Shown: positions 1 to 7,726 of the stretch, one piece after another
Numbering within the stretch: the first letter of the stretch is position 1
How the letters are laid out: every line of letters starts with the position of its first letter
IMG/VR virus record: IMGVR_UViG_3300038435_000025
Coordinates: 1 to 23,802 of that record
Direction: 5' to 3' (one strand)
From: a virus
Length of the DNA: 23,802 bases
Notes under the pieces: generated by a model
Database searches by the model: none
What the model was told of the DNA's origin: nothing
What the model saw: only the letters and a program-made list of their open reading frames with translations
Program-made: the position numbers and the translations under genes

Positions 1-64
1 CGCGGGAGAACTCGCCCAGCGCAGGCATGTCGGGACGCCATTCGGCGAAGGGGATCAGGGCCAT
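1..64 (-). CDS. Partial CDS, N-terminus of a probable phage tail or head-tail protein
   Basis: Only the first 21 residues are inside the window, beginning MALIPFAEWRPDMPALGEFS; the rest lies beyond base 1. The ATG overlaps the stop of the upstream adaptor gene as TAATG, so the two are translationally coupled. Start segments of this type (an xxIPxxxxRPDxPALG pattern) occur in podovirus genes just downstream of the adaptor; that is remembered family knowledge, not an alignment. Function beyond 'late structural gene' cannot be given. Confidence 0.6.
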   Translation of the reverse strand, partial: MALIPFAEWRPDMPALGEFSR

Positions 65-744
65 TAGGGCGCCATCCCCGCACGCACCCGAAGGCGCGGA
101 TTGGCCGAGGCCGTGATGCGCTGGGTGCGAGCGTTCAGGCCTGAGACGCTGGCATTGTAGAGTTGCAGGTAGCGCTGTGCGCCGCCCTCGTCCTGCGTGC
201 GGATGCAAGCCTCAATGAGGCAGCCCCACAGGTACACATCGGGGTAGTTCGTGAGGATGACGTTGGCCGTCGCGCCCGCAGGCGTCGTCAGCTTCTTGTA
301 GTAGCGCAACTCTGCGGTGATCGCCGTCGTCGGCGCGTCGAACACGCGGAAATTCGTGCCAGAGATAGCAATGATGCCGCCAACGCGGCCCATGGTCTGG
401 CTGCCGTAGCCGTCAATGACGCGCTGAGCGTTGATCTGGATGGGCTTGTCGTCGCTGTTGTTGTAGGCCGAGATCAGTTCGAGGAAGCCCGTAGGCTGCG
501 CCACAGTGCCGGACGACAGCGAGAAGGCGCTATCGACGGTCTCCATCTCGACAATGCGCAGCGGGTCCGAGCGGAGCGCGTTGCCCACGTCCTCGGTGGC
601 GTAGCCGTAGTACATCCGGCGCTCGCACAGGGCCAGGATGTCATCAAACCGGCTGGTGATGACGGTCTCGCCCGAGGCATCGCGGCCCAGCCACGACAGG
701 ACGCCGCCCAGGATGCCCGCGTAAGTGTTGATCGCGACGGCCAT
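64..744 (-). CDS. Probable head-tail adaptor (connector) protein, 226 aa
   Basis: The predicted protein is soluble, mainly helical in its N-terminal half, with an Arg/Tyr-rich segment near residues 40-50 (ERRMYYGYATED) and a C-terminal segment in which aromatic residues precede the helix YLWGCLIEACIRTQDE. Size, position two genes after the coat protein and composition fit the adaptor that docks under the portal ring in P22-like and other short-tailed phages. It starts with ATG overlapping the upstream HNH gene stop (TAATG) and ends in TAATG with the next gene, so expression should be coupled to both. The adaptor assignment rests on order and general look rather than a catalytic motif. It could instead be a tail tubular protein. 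Confidence 0.6.
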   Translation of the reverse strand: MAVAINTYAGILGGVLSWLGRDASGETVITSRFDDILALCERRMYYGYATEDVGNALRSDPLRIVEMETVDSAFSLSSGTVAQPTGFLELISAYNNSDDKPIQINAQRVIDGYGSQTMGRVGGIIAISGTNFRVFDAPTTAITAELRYYKKLTTPAGATANVILTNYPDVYLWGCLIEACIRTQDEGGAQRYLQLYNASVSGLNARTQRITASANPRLRVRAGMAP

Positions 745-1199
745 TAGGCCGAACTCCAGTTTCGGCCGGACTTGACGGCACCTATGGTTGTTCGCGCCAC
801 GCCGTAGTCTGCCGCGATCTGCTCGTGCGTTCGCATGTCGGCGCGAATTGCCGACACATCCGATTCGCTGAGGCGGGCGCGGGGGTTGCGCACCCCTACC
901 GGCTTGTTTGCCCTGTTCTTCCGCACCTTATCGGCAACGTTGTCGTCATTCGTGCCAAGAAATAGATGATCCGGGTTGATGCAGGCCGGCACGTCGCACT
1001 TGTGACAGACGTGAAGGCCCTCAGGAATCGGTCCGCGATGGACTGTCCATGCAGCGCGGTGCGCCAGCATCGTTGCGCGCTTCTTAGGCACGCAGACAAC
1101 GCCGTATCCCGCCGGATTGGCGTAAGCGGTCCAAAGCAGGCAGCCGCTGTTCGGCTCGGGGATGCTGTAGTGTTCAAGTCGCTCAGCGAGAACGCTCAT
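744..1199 (-). CDS. HNH homing-type endonuclease, free-standing, 151 aa
   Basis: The protein carries an HNH_3-type core at residues 63-90 with zinc-binding cysteines 65, 68 and 73, followed by INPDHLFLGTNDDN, where N75 and H78 complete the HNH signature. Residues 115-145 form a helix-turn-helix with the pattern HEQIAADYGVARTTIGAVKSGRNW, typical of the DNA-binding tail of intron-type or free-standing homing endonucleases. Such enzymes nick or cut related phage genomes lacking the insertion and so spread themselves. Here the gene sits between two conserved head genes and is fused into the operon by one-base overlaps at both ends (TGATG at 1199, TAATG at 744). The ATG at 1199 is chosen because it gives that coupling and removes a non-homologous N-terminal extension. 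Confidence 0.85.
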   Translation of the reverse strand: MSVLAERLEHYSIPEPNSGCLLWTAYANPAGYGVVCVPKKRATMLAHRAAWTVHRGPIPEGLHVCHKCDVPACINPDHLFLGTNDDNVADKVRKNRANKPVGVRNPRARLSESDVSAIRADMRTHEQIAADYGVARTTIGAVKSGRNWSSA

Positions 1200-1522
1200 C
1201 ACAGCACCGATCCATCCGTTCGGAGATATCTCCACTCCGAACTGTTCAGCAGCGAATCGACCTTGTCCTGATGATCGGGATTCCAGTAGTCGACGCCGTA
1301 TTTGACCATCCATGTGTAGATGACGCTGTAGGGGATGCGCGCGACCAGCTTCACGCTGCGGTCGGGAAAGTGCGTATCGCAGTGGTTCTGCGCCTCTTTG
1401 TTGGCGTCGAGCAGCGCAGTGTTGTCCTGCACGATCTCCTGCGCCCAATTGCCTTCCCCGTCCTCGTGCCACCACTTGGCGAGGCCCGTGTCGGGATCGA
1501 AACCGAGAAGACGCTTGTTCAC
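1199..1522 (-). CDS. Conserved phage head-region protein, 107 aa, unknown function
   Basis: This small protein begins near RLLGFDPDTGLAKWWHEDGE and ends in a segment LLNSSEWRYLRTDGS. Proteins with this start and the 'LLNS-EYRYLRTT' type ending are found directly downstream of the coat gene in many short-tailed phages, but I know no assigned role. A part in head completion is only suggested by position. The start is GTG at 1522, preceded by an AAGGAGC Shine-Dalgarno sequence. The stop overlaps the HNH gene start (TGATG). It is separated from the coat gene by about 58 bases that hold a hairpin. Confidence 0.75.
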   Translation of the reverse strand: MNKRLLGFDPDTGLAKWWHEDGEGNWAQEIVQDNTALLDANKEAQNHCDTHFPDRSVKLVARIPYSVIYTWMVKYGVDYWNPDHQDKVDSLLNSSEWRYLRTDGSVL

Positions 1523-1545
1523 TTCGCTTGCTCCTTGTGGGAGTT

Positions 1546-1570
1546 GGAGGGAGCCACGACGGCCCCCTCC
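1546..1570 (-). other. RNA hairpin between coat gene and the 107-aa gene
   Basis: In the minus-strand transcript GGAGGG and CCCTCC pair, extended by one G-U and three further pairs to a 10-bp stem closed by the loop GUCGU. No T-run follows, so it is not a typical intrinsic terminator. It could be a partial terminator, a pause site or a 3' stabiliser for the abundant coat mRNA, as often lies after coat genes. This is seen as sequence complementarity only. Confidence 0.5.
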
Positions 1571-1580
1571 ATCCCTACGC

Positions 1581-2528
1581 TTACGAGGTGGTCAGATCGG
1601 CAACCACGCCAGAGCCGGCCTGGTTCTTCGCTTCGAGCGTGACTTCGCAGATCAACTGGAACTTGCGAGCGTCGCCGGTCTTGGCAAGCTCCTCGCTCTT
1701 GATCTTGCGCAGCCACAGCGTGCGCCACAGCTCGGTGTCGACCACCAGGCACGACCGGCTGCGGACGTAACGCGACGGCGCCGCGTTGAACGTGCCGAAG
1801 TCCGAGACGTAGCGGTCAACGGCGGCAACAACGGTCGCCGTCCTGCCCTTGGCCTCCTGGTACTGCGTGGCAATACCGCTGAAGGTCGAGAAGATCTGCT
1901 TATTGAACGAGCCCATAAGCAGCCAGTTCGGCCGACCGCCGTTGTCGTAGGCCGACTTGATCACGGCCTTCAGGAGGGTTTCCGTGAAGGCGCGCTGCGT
2001 GCCGTCAGTCGCGGCAACGGTGTTGCCCGAGCTGAAGCCGCCGTTGGTGCCCGTGGTGCCACGGGAGACGTTCGAGGTGATCCAGCTCTCATAGCCGCCC
2101 ATCTTGCGGGGGTCGGCGCTGGTCGACGCCTGGTTGCCGCACAGGAAGGACTCAATGTCCATCTTGAGGCGACGGCCGGCGAGGGCCTTCTGATAGCTGA
2201 TTTCCGAGTCGCGACCGGCCTTCTTCACCGCTTCCTGGGTCTGGGAGACCGTAAACGGCTTGTTCAGGATCTGGAGGCGGTTGCCGACGCGCACGGTCGG
2301 CGTGATTGCCGCCGCGGTAACGTCGTTGCCTTCAGCCTGGTAGTTGGTCGCGTTGGCCGAGCCGAGGTCGTCGGTCTGCCACTCCTCGTAGGTCGCTTCC
2401 GCCGAGCCAGAGCCGATAGCGGCCATGAACGGCGTCTCGTCCTTGTTGAGGGTCGTGATGATGTCGTGCAGCGATTCGCGATTGCCGATCGCAGCCGACG
2501 TGAGGAAGGTATTGGTAGGCGCAGCCAT
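1581..2528 (-). CDS. Major capsid protein, SU10/DUF5309-like, 315 aa
   Basis: The protein begins MAAPTNTFLTSAAIGNRESL, followed by a segment with TPFMAAIGSGSAEATYEEW, then NRLQILNKPFTVSQTQEAVKKAGR and a C-terminal part with WRTLWLRKIKSEELAKTGDARKF. This pattern (threat-free N-arm, 'ILNKPFTVSxTQEAV' and 'DARKFQLICEVTLEAKNQAG') is characteristic of the SU10-type major head proteins of the HK97 fold, and 315 residues is normal for them. It follows the scaffold gene directly. The ATG at 2528 has a near-perfect AAAGGAGG ribosome site at good spacing, consistent with a very highly translated gene. It would form the icosahedral shell. Confidence 0.85.
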   Translation of the reverse strand: MAAPTNTFLTSAAIGNRESLHDIITTLNKDETPFMAAIGSGSAEATYEEWQTDDLGSANATNYQAEGNDVTAAAITPTVRVGNRLQILNKPFTVSQTQEAVKKAGRDSEISYQKALAGRRLKMDIESFLCGNQASTSADPRKMGGYESWITSNVSRGTTGTNGGFSSGNTVAATDGTQRAFTETLLKAVIKSAYDNGGRPNWLLMGSFNKQIFSTFSGIATQYQEAKGRTATVVAAVDRYVSDFGTFNAAPSRYVRSRSCLVVDTELWRTLWLRKIKSEELAKTGDARKFQLICEVTLEAKNQAGSGVVADLTTS

Positions 2529-2543
2529 TGCTGCCTCCTTTGG

Positions 2544-3632
2544 CTAGAGTCCACGTAAGCGGATAAGCTCGGCGGCATCTCGGATGTCGCGCCCTCCGCT
2601 CTTGATGAACCGCTCTCCAACTCGCCGTGCTTGTTCAGCGTTACGGTCGCCGGAGGCTTTCGCTCCCGGTCCGGGCTGCACTCGCTTCGGTGTCTCTGCG
2701 GTGAATTTTCCAGTCTTCGTGTCCCGATTGGTCACGACGGTGGAAGCCTGCTTTTGGGCCTTCTCGAACCGCATGGCGTTCAGTGCCATTTCGATGATCG
2801 GGGCCTCGTGAATTTGCTCGATGCGCTCGGCTGGAATGCCCTTGGAGAACAGGAATTCGCTCAGCTCCTTGTAGGTCGCCGTCGCCTTCTCGGTCGTGCC
2901 GAAGAACTCGGGAATCTTGGCCGCAAGTTTCTCGTGCTCGGTGCGCTTCAGTTCGTTGATCTGCGCCATGGCGCGCTTGTTGGCTTCCGCGATGTCGCGC
3001 TGGCCGCGCTCGTGCGCTTGGCGCAGTAGGGCTGCCTCTTGGTCACGTAGAATGGTGAGCCTCTGGCACTCGGCGGGGTCTTTCTCGGAAAGCTCGACCC
3101 AGTTGACCTGCGCCCACTTGTCGCCGAACGACTTGAAGAACTGCGGCCCGTTGGCCTGCCACCACTTGGCGGCCTCATCGACCACGCCAGCGACCTTCTG
3201 GACCTCTTCGGTGGCCTGCTTGCGCACCTCGGCGGCCTCGCGGGCCTTCTCCTGCTCGAACTGGACGCGCTGCTTGTCAATCTTGTGCAGCAGCGGACGC
3301 AGGGCCGGGGGCACCGTAGCCCACGCAGCCTTGTCCTCGGCCGACCAGAACTCGGGCGCCTCGCTTAAGGCCGGGTCTTCGCTTTCGCCAGCCTCTGCTT
3401 CTGCCTCGCCTTCGCCCTCAGCGTCGCCTTCAGCGTCTTCGCCTTCCACTCCGGTATCGGACCCGGCATCCGCCTCTCCCACGGCAGCGGCTTCGCTATC
3501 AGCTCCAGCAGTTTCTCCATTGGCGTCATCATCCCGCTCCTCCAGTGCGTCCATAAGCGCCGCAGCCTCGTGAACGTTCGTGCTCTCGGGCAGCGGGGCC
3601 GATTCAGTTGAGGGGCTGTTCTCGGTGGCCAT
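2544..3632 (-). CDS. Capsid scaffolding protein, 362 aa
   Basis: The N-terminal third (about residues 1-90) is strongly acidic and Ala/Gly/Glu rich, including GEDAEGDAEGEGEAEAEAGE. Then come EFWSAEDKAAWATVPPALR and a long charged coiled-coil region (about 115-250), and a basic C-terminus (about 290-362) with KRVQPGPGAKASGDRN. An acidic, helical protein with a basic C-terminal tail, encoded between portal and coat, is the usual form of a scaffold that directs procapsid assembly and then leaves. The ATG at 3632 has AAGGAAG upstream and overlaps the end of the 93-aa gene by 29 bases. No protease motif was seen. Confidence 0.8.
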   Translation of the reverse strand: MATENSPSTESAPLPESTNVHEAAALMDALEERDDDANGETAGADSEAAAVGEADAGSDTGVEGEDAEGDAEGEGEAEAEAGESEDPALSEAPEFWSAEDKAAWATVPPALRPLLHKIDKQRVQFEQEKAREAAEVRKQATEEVQKVAGVVDEAAKWWQANGPQFFKSFGDKWAQVNWVELSEKDPAECQRLTILRDQEAALLRQAHERGQRDIAEANKRAMAQINELKRTEHEKLAAKIPEFFGTTEKATATYKELSEFLFSKGIPAERIEQIHEAPIIEMALNAMRFEKAQKQASTVVTNRDTKTGKFTAETPKRVQPGPGAKASGDRNAEQARRVGERFIKSGGRDIRDAAELIRLRGL

Positions 3633-3885
3633 TCTTGGCTTCCTTGTGCTTCAAAACGGTCTGTTCGTTCTCGTAGTCATCGACCCTCTGCATCAGGCAG
3701 CCCTTCAACTCGCCGGCCACCTTGGCGCGGCGATAGGCTTCCTCTCGGGTCTTCGGGTCGTGGATGTTGCTGTCGTAGATCTTCTTCATTTCCGCAGCGA
3801 TGAAGCCGTCGAACAGCCAATCAAGGCCGTCCAACAGTTCCTTGGCGCGGAGGTAGCGCTGGCGGTTCTCGTCGGCGTCGCTCAT
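3604..3885 (-). CDS. Hypothetical protein, 93 aa, between portal and scaffold
   Basis: A charged, mainly helical protein with a central DWLFDGFIAAEMKKIYDSNI segment. I do not recognise a named domain. It starts at an ATG overlapping the portal stop (ATGA) and its last 29 bases overlap the scaffold start, so it is locked into the head operon. A helper role in portal or scaffold assembly is possible from position only. Confidence 0.7.
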   Translation of the reverse strand: MSDADENRQRYLRAKELLDGLDWLFDGFIAAEMKKIYDSNIHDPKTREEAYRRAKVAGELKGCLMQRVDDYENEQTVLKHKEAKNGHREQPLN

Positions 3886-6089
3886 GACACCTCCTGCTCA
3901 CGCTGCTGCGCCGCGCCCTGCACTTCCGCGTTGGTCTTGATCTCCAGTGCGCCCAGTGCGGCTTCCTGCTCCAACTCGCGGGCCTTGAGCTGCGCATCCA
4001 GCGCGGCCTTCTCGCGAGCGATCTGCATGTCGAGCGCCGCCTTCTCGCGGGCGATCTGCAGCTCCTGCGCGGCCCTTTCGCGGGCCAACTGCATGTCGAT
4101 CGCGGCCTGCTGGCGCTTGGCCTCGATGTCGGCCATCAACTTCTGCTGGTTCAGTTGCTGATCCGCCTGGAATGCGGCCTGGTCGGCCATGATCTTGGCC
4201 TCGACCTCGGCCATCTTCGGGTCCTTGGGAGGCTCGGCCGGCGGTGTCTGCGCCACCTTCTCGGGCGGCTGGAAGAACATGCCCTGCGTCTTGAAGCCCA
4301 GTTTCTCGGACATCTTGTTGGCCAAGTTGGCGACGTTCTCGGCCGTCACGAACGGGCCGTTGGTCCCGCCCTGCAACGTCACCAGCTTCTCTTGCGCCTG
4401 CGCGATGAACGACAGATGCTCCAGTTCCTGCTGCGTGTTGCCCGTGCCAAGCCCGACATTCACCGTCAGGTCGACATCATCCGGCCACTTCGTCGGGTCG
4501 ACCGTCTTGAACGTGTCGCCCGCCCAGTAGGACTCCGGCCCCGTGGCCGCGCGCTTGATGGCGCGATAGACCAGCCGGTAGACGCGAGCCACGAAGGTCT
4601 CGGCCAGCACGCGGGCAATCAGCTTCTGCCGCTGCGACTTCGCGCTCTCCATCAGGTTCATGCCGCGCGCGGTCTTGTTCAGGCTGTCGGCGTCAAGGCC
4701 CTGGTTTGCGCGATTCGTGCCCGTGCGGTTCTCGGTGACGGTGCTGAAGTACTCTAGCGCAGCCAGCGCCTCGTTCATCACGCTCGGCGGCTGCTGCCAG
4801 TCAATGTGCCCGTCGCCCGGCTTGGCGCCCTGCTTGAACCGGATGGGCGAGCCGGGAACCCAGTCCAGAACGCTGTCGAGGATGACCTGATCACTCACCG
4901 CCGGCCGCGGGCGGTTGGCCACATAGAGATTGTCCAGCAAGCCGCGCGTCAGGACAGACTTGATCTGCTGCACGTCCTTGGTCTGGTCGAACATCGACCG
5001 GCCCACGATGCTGTGCGGCATCAGGATTGGGCTTGCCAGCGCGATCGACGCCGGGCCGTCCCATTCCTCACGCTCGATGATCTTGGCCGCCACGCCGCCC
5101 GCATGGGCGTACAGCACGCGCTCCATGCTCGACGTGCCGTTGCCCCTGAAGTCGGCCTTCACGTAGGCCACGACCAGCCAGAACTTCTTCTCGCTGTCGC
5201 CGTCCTCGTTGCGCTCGGGCTGGATTGCCGAGGCGCTGTCGGTGCGCTGGTTTTCCTCGGGCTCGTTGGGCCGCTCCGAGTTCAACTCGTCAATCTCATC
5301 CTGGCTCACGCCGAGCTTGACGAGATCGGACGCCGAGGTCTCCTGCACGAACCCCAGGTAAGAGCACTTGTCTTGATCGCGGGCGGTCGGGGTGAAGCGG
5401 ATGTCCTCGGGCGCGATGGTGTCGCACACGACGACCTTGCGGCGGCGGGTGATGGTGACGGTGCCGGAGAAGGTGATGGGCGCGGAAAGAGGCGCCGGCA
5501 TTCCCAGCTCGACCGGTCCAGCAAGATCGTTACTTTCGCTCGGCGGCGCGGCGGCATTATCTTGCGCCAGATCCATCTCAAGCTCGGCGCCCTGCTTCTC
5601 AGCCTCGGCCACAATCAGGTCGATGGCGTCCTGCGTCAGGCCCTGCGCCTGCACCGTGCGCGTCTCGTCCCGGTCCTCTAGGTCGACGTTGATCCCGCCC
5701 AAGCGGCTCATCAGCGCGTCTTTGATCGACGCCGACAGCAGCAGGAAGCCCTTGTTGCGCTGCATGAAGCAGTGGCCAACGTAGTCGCTGGCCTCCTGCA
5801 TGTACTGCTCGTCGCCGGGGTGCGTGGGCGTGAACTGGACGATCTGGTCGCCGCCCGCGAATACCTCCATCAGCCCCGGCATGGTCGATTCGATTACGTC
5901 GGCAAACTCGGAGGTGACGACCTTGGACGAGCCCTCCTGCTCGTCACCGTAGGGCTGGCGGTCGTAGTAGTTGTTGGCATCGACGCGGATGGCCGACAGC
6001 GTGCCCGTCTGGTACGAGGTCGCGGCCGACTCCTCCTTGCGGAGAATGTCGATCAGGTCGTCGTCGGAGAGGATGGGCTTGTCAGCCAT
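3882..6089 (-). CDS. Portal protein, 735 aa
   Basis: The protein begins MADKPILSDDDLIDILRKEE and carries typical portal-clip segments such as SKVVTSEFADVIESTMPGLM, the region CDTIAPEDIRFTPTARDQ and RGLLDNLYVANRPRPAVSDQ with GTNRANQGLDADSLNKTARG. These belong to the large portal family of P22-like and related podoviruses (about 700 residues). Twelve copies would form the DNA-entry ring at one capsid vertex. The last 90 or so residues are a long Ala/Glu/Arg coiled coil with 11-residue repeats, reminiscent of a barrel extension. The start at 6089 is chosen because it couples to the upstream gene through TGATG; an upstream in-frame ATG at 6152 would overlap that gene by 64 bases with unlikely sequence. 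Confidence 0.88.
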   Translation of the reverse strand: MADKPILSDDDLIDILRKEESAATSYQTGTLSAIRVDANNYYDRQPYGDEQEGSSKVVTSEFADVIESTMPGLMEVFAGGDQIVQFTPTHPGDEQYMQEASDYVGHCFMQRNKGFLLLSASIKDALMSRLGGINVDLEDRDETRTVQAQGLTQDAIDLIVAEAEKQGAELEMDLAQDNAAAPPSESNDLAGPVELGMPAPLSAPITFSGTVTITRRRKVVVCDTIAPEDIRFTPTARDQDKCSYLGFVQETSASDLVKLGVSQDEIDELNSERPNEPEENQRTDSASAIQPERNEDGDSEKKFWLVVAYVKADFRGNGTSSMERVLYAHAGGVAAKIIEREEWDGPASIALASPILMPHSIVGRSMFDQTKDVQQIKSVLTRGLLDNLYVANRPRPAVSDQVILDSVLDWVPGSPIRFKQGAKPGDGHIDWQQPPSVMNEALAALEYFSTVTENRTGTNRANQGLDADSLNKTARGMNLMESAKSQRQKLIARVLAETFVARVYRLVYRAIKRAATGPESYWAGDTFKTVDPTKWPDDVDLTVNVGLGTGNTQQELEHLSFIAQAQEKLVTLQGGTNGPFVTAENVANLANKMSEKLGFKTQGMFFQPPEKVAQTPPAEPPKDPKMAEVEAKIMADQAAFQADQQLNQQKLMADIEAKRQQAAIDMQLARERAAQELQIAREKAALDMQIAREKAALDAQLKARELEQEAALGALEIKTNAEVQGAAQQREQEVS
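3975..4110 (-). repeat. 33-bp tandem repeats coding for 11-residue coiled-coil repeats
   Basis: About four imperfect 33-base units occur in the 3' part of the portal gene, for example those starting near 4011 and 4044. They encode 11-residue blocks such as AREKAALDMQI and ARERAAQELQI. Eleven-residue periodicity suits a right-handed or nearly straight coiled coil, consistent with a portal barrel. Unit number could vary by slippage. Confidence 0.7.
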
Positions 6090-6283
6090 CAGATGTACCC
6101 CTCGCAGCGCTTGCAGCGGCGCGCGCCGGGAGCGGGCGGCGGCAATGGGCACTCGCAGGACATGCAGCGGAGGCCGGACATCTTCTCTTCCATCGCGGCG
6201 TCCTCGGCGGCCATCTGCGCCTCACCAACCTCGCGGACGATCTCGTCGATGCGCTCTTGGGGGAACGGGGTGCGGTCAGCCAT
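6089..6283 (-). CDS. Small zinc-ribbon-like protein, 64 aa
   Basis: A helical acidic N-terminal half is followed by a cysteine cluster: C40, C43, C45 and then C57 and C60 in RRCKRCEGYI. Two CxxC knuckles about 14 residues apart suggest a zinc ribbon. Its role is unknown. Start and stop are both overlapped by neighbours (8 bases with the upstream gene, TGATG with the portal), which supports that it is real and fixes the start at 6283. Upstream in-frame codons would lie antiparallel to protein-like sequence in the upstream gene and are rejected. Confidence 0.7.
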   Translation of the reverse strand: MADRTPFPQERIDEIVREVGEAQMAAEDAAMEEKMSGLRCMSCECPLPPPAPGARRCKRCEGYI

Positions 6284-7538
6284 CACGCACCATCGCCGGC
6301 ATCTTCTTCTCGCGCGTGAACCGGCTCGCGAACTTCCGATCGGTAAAGTTGTCCAGGAACCGAGCCCGGCTGCCCTCCAGCAGGTCCATGACCGTGGCAA
6401 ACTGCTTCTCGACCTCGAACCCAAACGGCATGTCCGGGTGCAGGTCGGTCTCCATCACCATCGGCCGCTTGAAATAGGGCCAGTAATCGCGGGTGAAGTT
6501 CACCCGGTTCCACACCCACTCGCAGTACTCGGGCGCACTGACGAACTTGCCCCAGACCTTCTTGCCCGGAGGCGAAACCTCGATGAACGTCAGCCCGTCG
6601 CTCGGCTTAGGCACGTAGATGCGCGGCTCGCCGTTCTCGCCGGGCGGCACGAACTCGGGCAGCAGGCAATCCATCGTGCTCGTGAAGGCCACGGGCGCAT
6701 TGGCCATCAGGTGCGGCGCCAGCCACACGGGATTCTGGAAACACGAGTAGATGTGCAGGGCTTCCTTGCTCTGCCAGATCAGGCGCGGCCCCACCGGCAA
6801 GCGCTCCTCGCCCGGCTTCAGGCTGCCCCGGTTCATAAACAGGGCCTTGGACTCGTCGTGCATGTGCTGCGCCGCAATCGTGCCCAGCGCCTTGTCAGGG
6901 ATGGCCAGTTCCCCGCCCCTCGGGTCGTTGTTGCGAAAGGCGTCCAGCGCGTCCTTGGCCGACTCGATGTCCACCGACATGCCGGCCTGCACGATGGCGT
7001 CGTGGCTCTTGGCCAGCCGAAACATGTTGGCGAAGTAGTCCTTGGCGTAGACGTGATCGGGCATCAGCATGTGAAAGCCCATGCCGTCCCGGCCCGCCAT
7101 GTGACACAGGACGTTCTGGACGCAGCCGATCATGCAGAACTGCATGTCGTACTTCTCGGCCTTCTCGTCGGCCGAGGCGTCAGGACCGGCCACCATCTCG
7201 GCCATCACCCACTCGGGGATGTCGCGCAGCACGACCTCGAAGCCCTCGCGACGCAGCCAGTTGCACAGACGGAACATCAGCGGGCCGGCGGCCGGCGGAC
7301 GGTAGATCACGATGCGACAGCGACCGCGCAGGGCCTTTAGGTTCTCCGGGCTGCCGAGGGTGGGCAGGCACCAGATGGCGAAGCGCTCAAGGAACTCACG
7401 GCCCCACAGGGGAACGCCCATCAGCACGTCTCCGGGACGGCGGGCGGCGGCCTTGCTGTAGAGGTCGTAGATCTCGGCGTCGAACCACGGTTCGAGCTTC
7501 TTCATTACGGCCTGGGCGATGTTTTCGGCCTCGAACAT
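6276..7538 (-). CDS. Conserved phage protein resembling glycosyltransferase-like proteins, 420 aa
   Basis: No name is certain. The N-terminal half contains DVLMGVPLWGREFLERFAI and, after a variable loop, FHMLMPDHVYAKDYFANM, where the second segment looks like the aspartate-containing strand of nucleotide-diphospho-sugar-transferase-like folds. The later pattern HDESKALF followed by a 'P-L-W' spacing, NPVWLAPH, AFTSTMDCLLPEF and LTFIEVSPP matches a layout I associate with uncharacterised bacterial proteins of polysaccharide clusters. This is pattern memory, not alignment. It lies between terminase and portal, with TGATG coupling to the upstream gene, which sets the start at 7538. Alternatives: a head-morphogenesis protein of unknown fold. 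Sure that it is a gene, not of its function. Confidence 0.75.
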   Translation of the reverse strand: MFEAENIAQAVMKKLEPWFDAEIYDLYSKAAARRPGDVLMGVPLWGREFLERFAIWCLPTLGSPENLKALRGRCRIVIYRPPAAGPLMFRLCNWLRREGFEVVLRDIPEWVMAEMVAGPDASADEKAEKYDMQFCMIGCVQNVLCHMAGRDGMGFHMLMPDHVYAKDYFANMFRLAKSHDAIVQAGMSVDIESAKDALDAFRNNDPRGGELAIPDKALGTIAAQHMHDESKALFMNRGSLKPGEERLPVGPRLIWQSKEALHIYSCFQNPVWLAPHLMANAPVAFTSTMDCLLPEFVPPGENGEPRIYVPKPSDGLTFIEVSPPGKKVWGKFVSAPEYCEWVWNRVNFTRDYWPYFKRPMVMETDLHPDMPFGFEVEKQFATVMDLLEGSRARFLDNFTDRKFASRFTREKKMPAMVRDG

Positions 7539-7726
7539 CAGGCGTCGGTCCACTTGCCAGCGGTGCCGGTCGGCTGCGGCCTCCAGCGCACCCAACCAAA
7601 CGGCTCTCCGCACCACGTCGCGTTGTTCGGCGGGGGCACGGCGCGCATCTCACGCATGAGCCGCATAGCGCGATCCTCATGCATCTTTTCGTCCTCAGTT
7701 GGGACCGTGGAGAACTCGTGCGTCAC
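7538..7726 (-). CDS. Hypothetical protein, 62 aa
   Basis: A small protein starting MTHEFSTVPTEDEKMHED and ending with a Trp/Gly/Pro-rich tail (CGEPFGWVRWRPQPTGT). No domain is recognised. The start is GTG at 7726, overlapping the terminase stop as GTGA; the stop overlaps the next start as TGATG. The two tight overlaps are the main support. Confidence 0.65.
   Translation of the reverse strand: MTHEFSTVPTEDEKMHEDRAMRLMREMRAVPPPNNATWCGEPFGWVRWRPQPTGTAGKWTDA

Noticed and set aside
1335-2558. Long plus-strand ORF of 407 codons opposite the coat gene
   Set aside because: It is the antisense of the coat and neighbouring genes; Arg/Val/Gly/His-rich composition of reversed GC-rich coding sequence, no domain.
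5772-7340. Plus-strand ORF of 522 codons opposite portal and the 420-aa gene
   Set aside because: Antisense shadow with high Arg/His/Gln content. The minus-strand frames show real domains and gene junctions.
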